NCBI GenBank assembly: GCA_964017235.1
Contig: OZ024934.1
Coordinates: forward strand, 87,014,706 to 87,078,705
Direction: 5' to 3'
Length of the DNA stretch: 64,000 bases
Origin: Sabellastarte sp. h YS-2021
Lineage: Eukaryota; Annelida; Polychaeta; Sabellida; Sabellidae
Both the position numbers and the translations under genes were made by a program. Below the pieces are notes generated by a model that searched no databases, was not told the origin of the DNA, and saw only the letters and a list, made by a program, of their open reading frames with translations. Position 1 is the first letter of the stretch; every line of letters starts with the position of its first letter. Positions 9,109 to 19,321 of this stretch are shown here, piece after piece.

Positions 9109-10950
9109 TTAAAGTTTTTGTACAACCTTGGGCAGCAGGGCGGTGGGAGGGAACGTGTAAGCAACCATGTTTTCCCACGGAATGTTGAGGGCATCTACTG
9201 CCCATGCCTGATCATCCGGAATCGGAGAGACATATGTGGGAAGTTTTTTGTTCAGGCTGGTTGCAAACAGGTCCACTTGGGGACTCTCCCAAAGTTTGGA
9301 AATTTGTTTGAAGATCTGTGGAGACAGAGACCACTCTGTTGATTGAATCTGGTTCCTCCTTGAGAGGCTGTCCGCTATCACATTGACTGAGCCTGGTACA
9401 TGCCTTGCTCTGAGTGTGACATTGTTTAGGTGACACCAAGTGAGGATTCTCCACATGAGAGCACAGAGTTCTGCTGATTTTGTGCCGCCCTGTTTGTTGA
9501 TATAGGCCACCACTGAGGTGTTGTCTGAGGCGATAAGGACTTGATTATTCCTGCAATCTGTCTTGAAGAATTGCAGGGCCAGAAGAACCGCCTTCATTTC
9601 TAATAGGTTGATGTGAAGGTGCTTTTCTGATAGAGACCAGAGCCCTCCTGTAGAATTTTGACCTGAGTGAGTGCCCCAACCTGCGTTTGAGGCATCTGTA
9701 AATATCAGTTTTTCGTATTCCTTGGGGTGGAGATGTTCTCCTTGTAGCACATTTTGAGGGTCTAACCACCATTCCCCATGTCGTATCATCTTCTGATTCC
9801 AGGGGATCAGTGTGTCCAGAGGCATCGGATATTTCCAATGAGTTTTGAGATGCCACTGAAAAGGTCTCATATGCATCCTGCCCAATTTTACAGTCTTCTC
9901 CGTTGATGCAAGCAATCCAATGGTGGACATAAGAGTCCTTGCACTGATAACAGACTTCAAGGAGAGGCGATGGAACATCTTCTTAAGTTTGGTCCACCTG
10001 TCTTGCGTGGGCTTCACAAGAGCCAAATCTAGTAAATAGTGGTAACCCAGGAAGTCGAACCTCTGAGATGGTTTGAGTTCTGACTTCTTGAGGTTTACTA
10101 TAAAGCCCAAATCCTTCACCAGCTTTAGTAGTTTTTGTGTTTGAACCGTGCATTGTTGTTCTGAGGGGGCACGGATCAACCAGTCGTCCAGGTATTGGTG
10201 GAGTCTGATTCCTGATTGCAAAGCTATCAGTTTTACCTCTTTTACTATACAGGTGACAATGAGGGGGGCTGTTGCAAGCCCGAAGGGGAGGCTGGTGAAC
10301 TGGTAAGTGATGCTTTTGAAATGAAACCTGAGGTATTTTTGAGACTGGGTGTGAATTGGCACGTGTAAGTAAGCGTCTGTGAGATCTATAGATGTGACCC
10401 ATTCCCCTCTCCTGAGGGAGGCACGTATGGACTCTGGGGTCTCCATCTTGAACTTTGGGATGGCCAGAAATTTGTTTAGTGAACTCAAGTCTATGACTGG
10501 CCTCCAGTGGTTGCCTGGTTTCGGAACCAGGAAGAGACGGCTGTAAAATCCCAGACTTTCTGGGGTATGAACGACTTCAACTGCGCCTTTCTGCAGCAGG
10601 TCTTGAATAGAGGTCCATAAGGCATTTTGTTTGTCGAAGCCTGCATAACTGCTGGTTATGCAGGGTACCCTGTATAGGTTTGGGCGTTCCTGAAGGGCAA
10701 CTTGTATCCGTCTCTTATGAGCCCTGTGATCAACCGGTGGGACCGATGTTTTTCCCACTGCGGAAGGAATTGCCTTAGTCTGCCCCCCACTGCCCTGTAC
10801 AACCAGAGTTTTCTCCCCCTCTGGTGCGGACTGTACACACGGAGTCTTTCCCCCTCCGGTGGGGGCTGTACACATGGAGTCTTTCCCTCCCCCCCCCACT
10901 TGGGGACTGTACACATGGAGTCTTTTCCCTCTCCGGTAGGGATAACACAC
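9109..10950 (-). CDS. DIRS reverse transcriptase-RNase H with post-RNase H region
   Basis: This frame stays open for 613 codons. The first codon is GTG, so 10950 is not a real start. The N-terminal ~60 residues are a tandem repeat of Gly/Lys/Thr-rich units and are probably the tail of the gag-like frame. The RT domain follows, with PVIDLSSLNKFL, SIDLTDAYLHVP and the active-site YLDD in HQYLDDWLI. RNase H has FTDASNAGWG, LLEMKAV, ASDNTSVV and VIADSLSRR. The end carries PQVDLFATSLN and DDQAWAVDAL, the conserved segment that follows RNase H in DIRS elements. TAA at 9109-9111 interrupts the run into the recombinase, which continues in the same frame. Confidence 0.88.
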   Translation of the reverse strand: MCYPYRRGKRLHVYSPQVGGGGKDSMCTAPTGGGKTPCVQSAPEGEKTLVVQGSGGQTKAIPSAVGKTSVPPVDHRAHKRRIQVALQERPNLYRVPCITSSYAGFDKQNALWTSIQDLLQKGAVEVVHTPESLGFYSRLFLVPKPGNHWRPVIDLSSLNKFLAIPKFKMETPESIRASLRRGEWVTSIDLTDAYLHVPIHTQSQKYLRFHFKSITYQFTSLPFGLATAPLIVTCIVKEVKLIALQSGIRLHQYLDDWLIRAPSEQQCTVQTQKLLKLVKDLGFIVNLKKSELKPSQRFDFLGYHYLLDLALVKPTQDRWTKLKKMFHRLSLKSVISARTLMSTIGLLASTEKTVKLGRMHMRPFQWHLKTHWKYPMPLDTLIPWNQKMIRHGEWWLDPQNVLQGEHLHPKEYEKLIFTDASNAGWGTHSGQNSTGGLWSLSEKHLHINLLEMKAVLLALQFFKTDCRNNQVLIASDNTSVVAYINKQGGTKSAELCALMWRILTWCHLNNVTLRARHVPGSVNVIADSLSRRNQIQSTEWSLSPQIFKQISKLWESPQVDLFATSLNKKLPTYVSPIPDDQAWAVDALNIPWENMVAYTFPPTALLPKVVQKL

Positions 10951-10975
10951 TCAGAGTCTTCTCCCCCTCTGGAGG
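10795..10975. repeat. ~36-bp minisatellite inside the DIRS coding region
   Basis: About five units begin with ctgtacac or a derivative and contain gagtctttccccctccgg, at spacings of about 35-41 bp. Most are near 36 bp, a multiple of three, so the DIRS frame stays open and encodes a short repeated peptide. Confidence 0.75.
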
Positions 10976-11066
10976 GGTTACAGGGACAACACAGTGTAAG
11001 GGATCTCCTAAAAGCATTGTCAGTTCTAATCCAGGGTTTTGTAAAGGTAGCACTTGGTATTGAGTG

Positions 11067-11264
11067 TCATTGAGGAGGTTGCTGCTGCTTGTTACCACCT
11101 GTGCTGCCTCTGCAGCCGCGACCTCTGCGACCACCATGTTCTCCTCTGCGACCACCTTGGGGTGGAGGCTGAAAGAAGGGTTGCTGCACCATATATTGTG
11201 GAGCCGGCATGGGTTGGTAGTAAACCCCTTGTGGAGCTTGTTGACGTGTATATAGCTGTAACAA
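11067..11264 (-). pseudogene. Gag-like C-terminal remnant of the DIRS element
   Basis: The minus strand encodes a Gln/Pro-rich stretch (QGVYYQPMPAPQYMVQQPFF) followed by an RGG-like basic tail (GGRRGEHGGRRGRGCRG). This composition is typical of the nucleic-acid-binding C-terminus of DIRS ORF1 proteins. It starts only 45 bp inside the 5' ITR, so the N-terminal bulk of a normal ORF1 is missing. An internal deletion is inferred. It begins at CTG, without a proper start. Confidence 0.5.
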
Positions 11265-11308
11265 TTCACTAAAAGTGAGTCACTAGCAAGCCAACTTGAC
11301 AAGATGGC

Positions 11309-11572
11309 TTCCAACAAAAAGAAGGAAGTGCCCATGGGAGCAATCTGATAGGTTGCCTAGGTCACGTGGCCAAGCCAGCAGGTGCGTGTTTACCCGCACC
11401 GGTACTATATCACCGGCATTCCCCGTGACCAGTACTCCGGATAGCCCTGTCTATCTGAATTTCACGGGTAATAGTTTTCAACTTTACTCCAGTTGGAAGC
11501 TTCCTGTGGTCAACCACCGGTAAAGCATATGGTTACAATAGGTAGGACTATTGTAGCATAATAAAATGGACG
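11309..11572. repeat. DIRS inverted terminal repeat (5' end of element)
   Basis: Reverse complement of 6888-7138. The outer end (ggttacaataggtagg...attgtagcataata) is repeated in inverted orientation at 7262-7301. The host boundary near 11572 is set by loss of match to the internal complementary region and is accurate to a few bases. Confidence 0.87.
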
Positions 11573-11659
11573 TCATACAGCAGAAGCTTTTAAATCCAAC
11601 CGGCCAAACAAACAAAAATAATTAATAGCCGTTCAAATCGGCCACAAATGCCATAGCTA

Positions 11660-12080
11660 CATATATAATAGGAAAACTTCCCGAATGACATGTACAGAAA
11701 AAATATATCACGAATGAAGATAACAATATTATATGAGTGTGAAGCACAAATATAAAATTGTTAATCGTCATGAGTGATATAGTGTTTTTTTCTGCATATG
11801 TCTGATGAGGGATGTTTTACTTTTATTATCCACCATTTTACATCATTTATGGTTTAAATAATACGAATATTTATTGGAACGTGAAAATGTCTGTCAAAAA
11901 GCGGTGGCAACAGTAAAGATAAAAACTTCAGTGTTTAACTTGCAATATCTGAGTCATTTCTGCATAGATTTTTTTGCAACAAACATGAGCAGAAGCGCTG
12001 AAAGAATACGTTTCTAATGACATATTATATATATTTGTAAGTTACATACTTTCTGATATATTGTTGAAAAAAGTAAATTT
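11660..12080 (-). repeat. Dispersed foldback-containing repeat, copy 1
   Basis: This sequence is the diverged reverse complement of about 56750-57172. Shared blocks are aaaaaatatatcacgaatga near 11698, cttttattatccaccat near 11820, aacttgcaatatctgagtca near 11937 and cttttt/aaaaag-rich ends. It contains the inverted arms gacatgtacag...ctgcatatgtc at 11688-11805. No coding capacity. Confidence 0.75.
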
Positions 12081-12568
12081 CAAACAAATTCTAATTACGT
12101 GGTCACTCTTACCACTTTAAAGTTAGTTGTACTGTAAAATTTTGCTCTGCTCAAGCTGTGACATCATACTTCCAACTTAAGCATATCTTTCTAACACCCC
12201 CACCACTTTGAACTGACTCATTGTCTAAAGTTTTAATATGTTGGTAATGTTATAGTGGTATTCATTGGACATGTATTTGATGTGTATTTTTGGAGGGTCA
12301 TTTATGAGCAATTGATTTTATGTATTCTTCTGGTACATATTATAATTGGTGGTTTTAGTTGTTTACCTATTACATATTTTTGTTATTATAAAACAGAAGT
12401 ACTAATACCCTAAAATTAATTAAATAAATGAACAACAACTCACTTCATGTTCATTTCATTTATTTTTTTTCTATGAACTATCTGTTTTCTTTACAAATTC
12501 TATGAATTAACAATGCATTGTATATGTTTACAATGATAGCTTGAACACTTAATCCATTACCTTTGGAG
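12081..12568. other. Non-coding sequence upstream of the first visible FN3-like exon
   Basis: No exon with FN3-like coding potential was found here. It is presumed to be an intron or 5' flank of the FN3-like gene. Confidence 0.4.
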
Positions 12569-12729
12569 TGGAAGACAAGGAAAGTGAGATTACTTTGGTG
12601 GCAGTAGCTGTGGGGAGTACCAGCCAGAGTATAGATATAATGCCACATCAGGAGATGGATAGCTCTACCATTGTACTCCCAGATAATCTGCCTTTGCATG
12701 ATGGACACTTGTATTATGCCCACATAAAG
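12569..12729 (+). CDS. FN3-like gene exon (first visible)
   Basis: Encodes EDKESEITLVAVAVGSTSQ and on through LPLHDGHLYYAHIK, the second half of an FN3-like repeat. The donor is AAAG|gtacta at 12730. The acceptor is less sure (ccattacctttggag before 12569); an in-frame TAA at 12550 bounds it. Confidence 0.6.
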
Positions 12730-12877
12730 GTACTATCGACTAATAATTGTGTTATGAAATAAAATTGATATGTTTAAAACAATACAACGAACAGTAATCT
12801 GATTTTATAATAACATACAAAAGATATTGTTGTAAGTAAACATTTTTAATGCACCTTATAAGATTATGATATATTAG

Positions 12878-12982
12878 GCAGAAAACAGACTTGGCCTTTG
12901 GTCTGTCTCAATCTCGGAACAATTGTCAGTGGATCTGTCACCACCCCTGCAAGGGTACATATCTCTCGGAACACCGCAAGAT
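12878..12982 (+). CDS. FN3-like gene exon
   Basis: Between atatattag and gtaagtgt. Encodes AENRLGLWS...VDLSPPLQGY, the interdomain signature. It is phase 0 on both sides and 105 bp long. Confidence 0.72.
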
Positions 12983-13114
12983 GTAAGTGTTCACTTGTAT
13001 TTTTAACATTTATACCTTGACTTCCCCTGATTTTTTGCCAGCAAAACAGAGAATGCTGAGAGTAATAGATAGTTGGGATATAACATTGTTAAAAATCTTT
13101 TGGCTTGGTTATAG

Positions 13115-13274
13115 ATTACTGGATGGTACTTAGATCAAAACCAAAGGATACACTTTCATTGGGATAATTTCTCAGACCCACATACAGGAATAATGTTCTA
13201 CAGGGTGGCCATTGGTTCCAAACAGCCAGGAAAAAGCAATGCTCATCCATGGACAAGTGTTGGACTAGCCAAAG
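13115..13274 (+). CDS. FN3-like gene exon
   Basis: Between ggttatag and gtcagata. Encodes RIHFHWDNFSDPHTGIMFYR, a W..F.DPxTGI repeat start. It ends in phase 1 and matches the exon at 17116. Confidence 0.72.
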
Positions 13275-14289
13275 GTCAGATAACTTATTTTACCTCTTTT
13301 TCATGGTAAAGGATATTAAAAAGTGTTATGTATGAATTAAGTGCGTGGTTTATGTATTTATATCTGTTAAATAGATGATTAGTCATAACTATCTCCACAG
13401 TGTAACATAAATTTCAACATAAATAATGTCAGAAATGAGTCAGTAGTATAAACATGATTGACCATATGATGATACAATAGATAGGTTTGCAAATCTTTCT
13501 ACTACCATATCAAGGATTTAAAACGAGTCAGCAAGCATCTGGATTTTACTACTGCAGTTAAAGTGGCCAATGCACTTGTCAGTTTCACACGGACTACTGC
13601 AATTCATTGTACCATGGTATCAGTGTAGCAAATATACCTAAGCTTCAAAAAGTAAAAACAAATACCTATGTCACAATGCGTCTGGATGAAATAAGTTCTC
13701 TAACATCTCTAAACAAAGAATACAGTTCAAATACAATATTTTGGTTTTCAAGTCCATTAACTTCAGTTAACCACCTTAGTCATCAAACTTAATAAAATCA
13801 ATCATCTCACTCATTGTGAAAGAAATTTCCGTATCATTAACTAACCAAAGAAAATGTTGGCAGACATAATTTCAGTCATGCTGCACAATCTTAATGGAAT
13901 AGACTTCCCCTAGACTATCAGACACCACAATACTATAGATGGTTTGAAAAACAATCTGAATACATACCTCTATAAACTAGCACATACCTCCATCATGGCT
14001 TAATATTAGATTCTCTCTTCATGTAACAATATTGCAATACAAGAATGAGAGTGGTCACACAAAACACTGACAGAAAGTGTGACACAGTAAGTTCAAAATA
14101 ATTTATGTTTTAGCATGTGTAAAGTTTTACTAAAACAAAAATAATGTGATTGGCATATCGATAGACATTACTAAGCATTACAGCCAACCAGTTAGTAGTA
14201 TGCACTGCAAACAACTAAGATGGGTAAACAATGCCATTTTACATAAGGCAAGGTTGAAAAGAAGCTTTTTTATTTGACTCTTATTGACT
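13275..14289. other. Intron sequence before the satellite
   Basis: No exon or RNA gene was recognised. Sequence is AT-rich with short chance frames. Confidence 0.5.
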
Positions 14290-15530
14290 AACCTTATTGA
14301 ATTTGAGAAACCTGGGGGGGGTGGGAAGATTGGTCACCGTTTTACTCAAACCAAGTAAGGATCTGTGATTTTATGACCCCGGTTTAACCAATAAGGGGGA
14401 CCGGGGGGTAAATCTGACCTGCTTTCTTGTTTTTTGGGGGTTTTTTTGGGGGGGTAGGGGGGTTATTACCTCATAATATATTGAAAAGCTCGCAAAGCAG
14501 AAATAAAGAAGACAAAAGTCAAAAAAAATCTGCGATTTTATGACCCAGTTTCACCATATGCAGGAGGCCAGGGAATAAATCTGACTGGATTTCTCTCCCT
14601 GTATATGGTTTTCTATTGACTCCTCTTAACTCTATTAATTCAAAAGTTTGAAAAAGCGGTCATAAAGGAGAGAAATGCCAAAAACACAAAATCTGCGATT
14701 TTATGACCCAGTTTGACCCATAAAGGAAGTCACAGGATAAATTTGACAGGGGTTTCCAGATTCCCTGTATATGATCCCTATTATCTCCCAATTTATTCAA
14801 AAGCTCTAAAAGCAGTAATGATGGAGATAAAAGCTAAAAACAAGATCTAAGATTTTATGACCCCAGTTTGACCCAAAAGGGGAGGCTAAGAGATAAATCT
14901 GACCGGCTATCCAGGCTATATGACTTCCTTTTACCTCCCAATACATTCAAAATCTCTAAAAGCAGTAATAAAGAAGATAAAAGCCGAAAACACAATCTGT
15001 GCTTTTATGAGTTCAGTTTGACCCATAAGGAGGAGATCAGAGAATAAATCTGACCTGCTTTCAAGACTCTCTGTTTATGGTTTCCTAATACCGTCATTCC
15101 AAAGCTCTAAAAGTCATAATAAAGTAGATAAAAGCCATAAACCTGAAATCTGCCATTTTTTATGACTCCAGTTTGACCAAAGGGAAAAGTGTAAATCTGA
15201 CTGGACTTTTAGACTCCCTGTATATGGTGTCCTATGACCTCCAAATATATTCAAAAACTATACAAACAATAATAAAGGAGCTAGAAGCCAAAAACATGAA
15301 ATTTGCATTTTTTTTACCTCAGATTGTAAATCTGACATGTTTTTTAAGACTCCCTGTATGTTGTTTCCTGTTATATCCCAATGCATTCAAAAGCTCTAAA
15401 AGATGTAATAAGTGATATAAACGCAAAAAAAATGAAATCTTCGATTTTTTACCCCAGTTGGACACATAAGAGGGGAACAAGGGGGTAAATCTGAACAGTT
15501 TCTTAGACTCGCTGCAAATGGTTTCCTGGG
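14290..15530 (+). repeat. Tandem satellite, ~153-bp monomer, about 8 units
   Basis: The marker 'tctgcgattttatgaccc' or its variants occurs at about 14362, 14529, 14692, 14846, 14996, 15149, 15302 and 15438, spacing 136-167 bp. Other recurring parts are aataaatctgac, ctccctgtatatggtttcct and attcaaaagctctaaaagca. The same monomer returns at 63832-64000. It lies in an intron of the FN3-like gene. Confidence 0.85.
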
Positions 15531-16109
15531 GCAGATTTCACAAAAGGTCTTAGCCCAGTCTCAGGCTCAAACTTAAGACTTTTGTCTCAAATTATTTTAA
15601 CATTTTACTTGAGCCCATGGGCTCAGTCTTAATGGATTTCACAAAAGGTCTCAGTCTCAGCTTTGGCCGAGCCACTGGCTCAAATGCTGAGACTGGTTGA
15701 AAGTGGGCTTAAGTTTTGTAAACAAAGGCTCAAATATGGCCACCATAATTCTTTCTTCACTTCAAATTTTAAAATTGCTGAAAATAGGGTACAAGTATAT
15801 AAAACAACCCCTGAAGTAGTCTTTGGGTGTTTGTACACGTTTACAAGGTTTCCCATTGCAAAATGGTATTTAACCAGAGATATTATGTGTCAAACAAGGA
15901 ACATATATGTCATCAGTAGAATATTTATACTACAAAAAATGGTTACATGACACAGAAAACCACTGTGGTTATTTGATAAGCTTGGTCTTGAGACCCCTTC
16001 TGTGAAAACCATTTGAGACAAAGGCTTAGCTGAGTCAAAAGGCTCAGATTTGTGGCAGTGGCTCAGCCTGAGACTGGGCTAAGTCTGCGACCTTTCATGA
16101 AATCCGCCC
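15531..16109. mobile_element. MITE with ~45-bp inverted termini, inserted in the satellite
   Basis: The left end (ggggcagatttcacaaaagg) and right end (reverse complement ggggcggatttcatgaaagg) match over about 45 bp with few differences. Satellite sequence interrupted on the left (atggtttcctg) resumes on the right (ttgcctaccaatacatt). The flanks allow a short CTG or CCTG duplication. Its ends resemble those of the element at 47871-48688. Open frames inside are chance. Confidence 0.8.
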
Positions 16110-17115
16110 CTGTTGCCTACCAATACATTTTAAGGCTCTGAATGTAACTGATTCAGAACTAATAAGGGGTCTGATGTAATTAAGCTTTTGGATCACTACC
16201 TTGCATAAAAATGCTCATAAATCGCTCAATTTTGGTCCAATCACTCCCAAAATCTAATCAGCTTGAAATTTTCTATAGCATTGACATATTAGTAGAATAA
16301 CTTCCCCCAGGAAATAGGTTTGGCAGAGAGGCAATGATGAGCGGGTGAACCCGAAAACAATTTTGATGTCAAAGATCTAATATAAGCATGTGGGAAAATA
16401 TTTCTCTGTGCCTGAGGTACGTAAGCGCTAAAAATGGTATGAATCTACTCACTAATAAGGGAGATATTCAAGGAAGATGATAATAGGGCAGTGGCAACAG
16501 CGGTGGGGAAACTCAACATGAAAACAAATAAGCATCCTTTTCAGGGGAAGCTTAATTATTTATGTCTATTTTATATAGGTTCATGTTAGTTTTATAAACA
16601 AATTCAGACTTACAACATCAAACATTGATAATAATATAAAACAGTTTTTACTTTGGCACATGTATCAATGCAAAAACGTATTTTGTTATTGCTAAATTAT
16701 CATCTTATAACATCACACACTGAAAAGGGGGACATAATATTGAAAAGTGTGCCATATAAGTTTATCAAAAATATATTATATTACCTCTTTTCTATAATGT
16801 TGTGTCCATACAGCTGATAGGGGACTTGCTAATATTTCAAAACAGAAAAGCGAAATGGAAACCAGACTAGATGGTTGGTTATAGAGATGATGACTTCTAA
16901 TGAATGTTTTAAATTTTTGTAGCATTCAGTTCAGATGGTGCCAATGACTAAAGAGAGGTCTGGAAAACATATTTATCTGCTACCACCCATTATATTATGG
17001 TAGCAGTATCTGATGGAAAACCAGTGTTACTGTTACAATATTATTATTTTAGACTAATTGTTACACAAAGGATGAAATATTTATCAAAATATAGTTAATG
17101 TACTTTATTATACAG
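16110..17115. other. Intron sequence, no feature recognised
   Basis: Apart from a degenerate satellite tail to about 16140, nothing gene-like is seen. Confidence 0.5.
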
Positions 17116-17299
17116 AATATCAACTGAACATTCATCTGAGCACTGGGATAAAACACTACATTTCGGTGGAGGCTTGTAATGGTGCCATGCTATGTTCCAT
17201 TGCCACCTCACCAGCAGTAATAGTTGATATTTCACCACCCTTGGTTGGAATAGTTTACATAGGTAACACAGATCAGCATGAATAATGGCTGAGTAGCAG
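17116..17299 (+). CDS. FN3-like gene exon with in-frame TAA
   Basis: The acceptor is attatacag. Encodes QLNIHLSTGIKHYISVEACN and VDISPPLVGIVYIG. The strong donor CAG|gtaagt at 17300 gives phase 2 and fits the next exon, but the frame then contains TAA at 17283-17285. A weaker donor at 17263 avoids the stop but breaks phase with 17731; an internal acceptor before 17763 would restore it at the cost of a shortened repeat. Confidence 0.6.
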
Positions 17300-17730
17300 G
17301 TAAGTGTATTACCTTTTATACCATTTATAGCAACCAGTTATGCACACAAATATTAGCACATCTCATATTTTACTGTACAAATGGAATTGCAAAATATAAA
17401 TGACAGTTTTCCAATAATACTTATAGGTACAGGAAAATATTATCTAGTATGTAACATTTACTAGTCATGTAACCATAATGGATGTCACACATAAATATTC
17501 CTGATTACCTGTAGATTGTAACTTTTTAGTGAGAGCATTAATTTCAAATTTTCTCCATTTTGGCCTCTTATTTTTTTTTTCAATATAGGGGTTTGAATTT
17601 AATTTTGTCGAACACCAAAATCAAATAATTAATTCATCAGATTAAAGGATTAAATTAAATAAGCACTATATTTTTCTGAGCAAAACTTCACATGAAAAGA
17701 ATAAAGTTTAAACTCCTTTCCCACCAACAG
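17300..17730. other. Intron, no feature recognised
   Basis: AT-rich, ending in ccaccaacag at the next exon. Confidence 0.5.
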
Positions 17731-19321
17731 GACTTATCTCTCTGCCCACTGGATTGGAATAGAAGATCATGAATCTGCTATACAATACTATACCTGGTGC
17801 CTCGGTACAAGTAATTCCACTTGTGATGTTATAGAAGTTCACAATGTTCACAAATCCTCTGGCTTTGTGAAAACAGATATAGTCCTCCCTGGTAAAACTA
17901 AGATGTATGTCAATGTCGTTGCAATCAATAATGCTGGGTTACGTTCATGGTCTTCCTCGGGGAGTTTCCAAATTGATGACACCAAGCCTGTAGTTGTGAC
18001 TCCCCAATGATTGTCACACAGACAAAACAAAATATGAACATCCCACATCAAATCCACAACGACCAATCATATGTGGCATTAAGGTGGGAGTTTCAAGATA
18101 ACGACTCACCAATCACCAAACATGTTATCTCACTGAAAACCCACCATGATGGTGAAATACCTTTATCAAACTTATTATTTGGAAATGCCAAAAACGCTAC
18201 TATACCTCTGGCCTTGGATGAGAGACTTCATGATGGGGCTTTATATACTGCTGTTGTTACCGCATGCAATTCTGCTGGACTATGTACATCTGAAACCTCC
18301 CCGGATACTTTGATTGACTCTACACCTCCACTGCGAGGAATTTTCTCTCATGATATGACCTGGAGGCGCTATCCCAAGACAACGCAAGTTCATATTAAAT
18401 GGAAAGACTTCTCTGATCCACATTCACAGATCCACCGCTACTTCCTCACTGTCAGCTCGGCCTACAATGGCTATGACCGCTCTGGTGGAGTTATACAAGT
18501 AATGCATTCAATGGACAAAGACACCCAAGATGTACCAGTCAATCTTTCCTCTGTGATAGATTCCAACACGAAAGTAGTTGTGAACATCATTGCTGAGAAT
18601 TACGCTGGACTGCTGAGTGACAGTCACAAAGTCACACTGACATTGTTTGCCAGTGATAAAGAAGAGGGTGGTGGCAAATCTGGACCACTCCAAATAGTGC
18701 ACCATTCCTGTGATATACATTACTGTACTTTGGACTGCACTTGTGCAGCAGTTGATCAAATTTGTATTCCTGAAACTCCTCTTGAAGACTGCATTGAAAA
18801 TAATGTCACTGGTGTGCTGCAAGTATTTGATGGCCAAAACGGTGTACCTGTATCTTTTTCAGTTTCATCTATGTGTTTGCATGCGTTTTGGAAATACGAT
18901 GGGGCTTTACCAGCAAATCGCTACACATGGAGCCTTAGCCAAAAAGGACAGGATGCGGGATTTGGTATTTTTGACACCACAAAGGAAAAATTCTGGTTTG
19001 ATAATGAACTGTATTCAAAGTCAACATACTGCCTTCCATATGAGAAGCACTTGCTTCATGGAGAAAGTTACACATATCACACCCGTGTATGGTACAACTT
19101 TCATGAATATGCTCAAACTGTGTCCTCCGGTGTGCTAGTAGACATCACTCCACCAAATATCAAACTAGGTCGGCATGTTTTGGACATGGACTCTAGCTTT
19201 ACATCTGAGATTCACTTCACAAATTGTACTGATGGAATTTATGCAGACTGGCAAGGTGTATTTGAAGACCGGGAATCAGGAATTCAGCATTACCTGATAT
19301 CAATAGGAACAACACAAGGGG
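17731..19321 (+). CDS. FN3-like gene, large exon with frameshift
   Basis: The exon encodes several repeats: SAHWIGIEDHESAIQYY, NNAGLRSWSSS, ACNSAGLCTSETSP, DSTPPLRGIF and DITPPNIKLG. A Cys-rich insert (HSCDIHYCTLDCTC) lies near 18700-18760. The frame changes by one base between 17980 and 18007, most simply by loss of one C from the run at 18002-18005, just where a TPP-like motif is expected. It ends in phase 1 at gtaatatt (19322) and matches the exon at 21038. Confidence 0.68.

Larger units (their letters stand above)
6858..11572 (-). mobile_element. DIRS-type tyrosine-recombinase retrotransposon, degenerate
   Basis: The element runs on the minus strand. A 5' inverted terminal repeat (11572-11309) is followed by a gag-like remnant, RT-RNase H with the post-RNase H region, a tyrosine recombinase, an internal complementary region (7301-7199) and a 3' inverted terminal repeat (7138-6858). 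This is the canonical DIRS-1 architecture. The genes carry two in-frame stops, one frameshift and a shortened gag region, so this copy should be non-autonomous. The ITRs and internal complementary region remain well matched, so it may still serve as a template in trans. Confidence 0.9.

Noticed and set aside
15663..15950. 95-codon frame in the FN3-like intron
   Set aside because: Lies wholly inside the MITE at 15531-16109.
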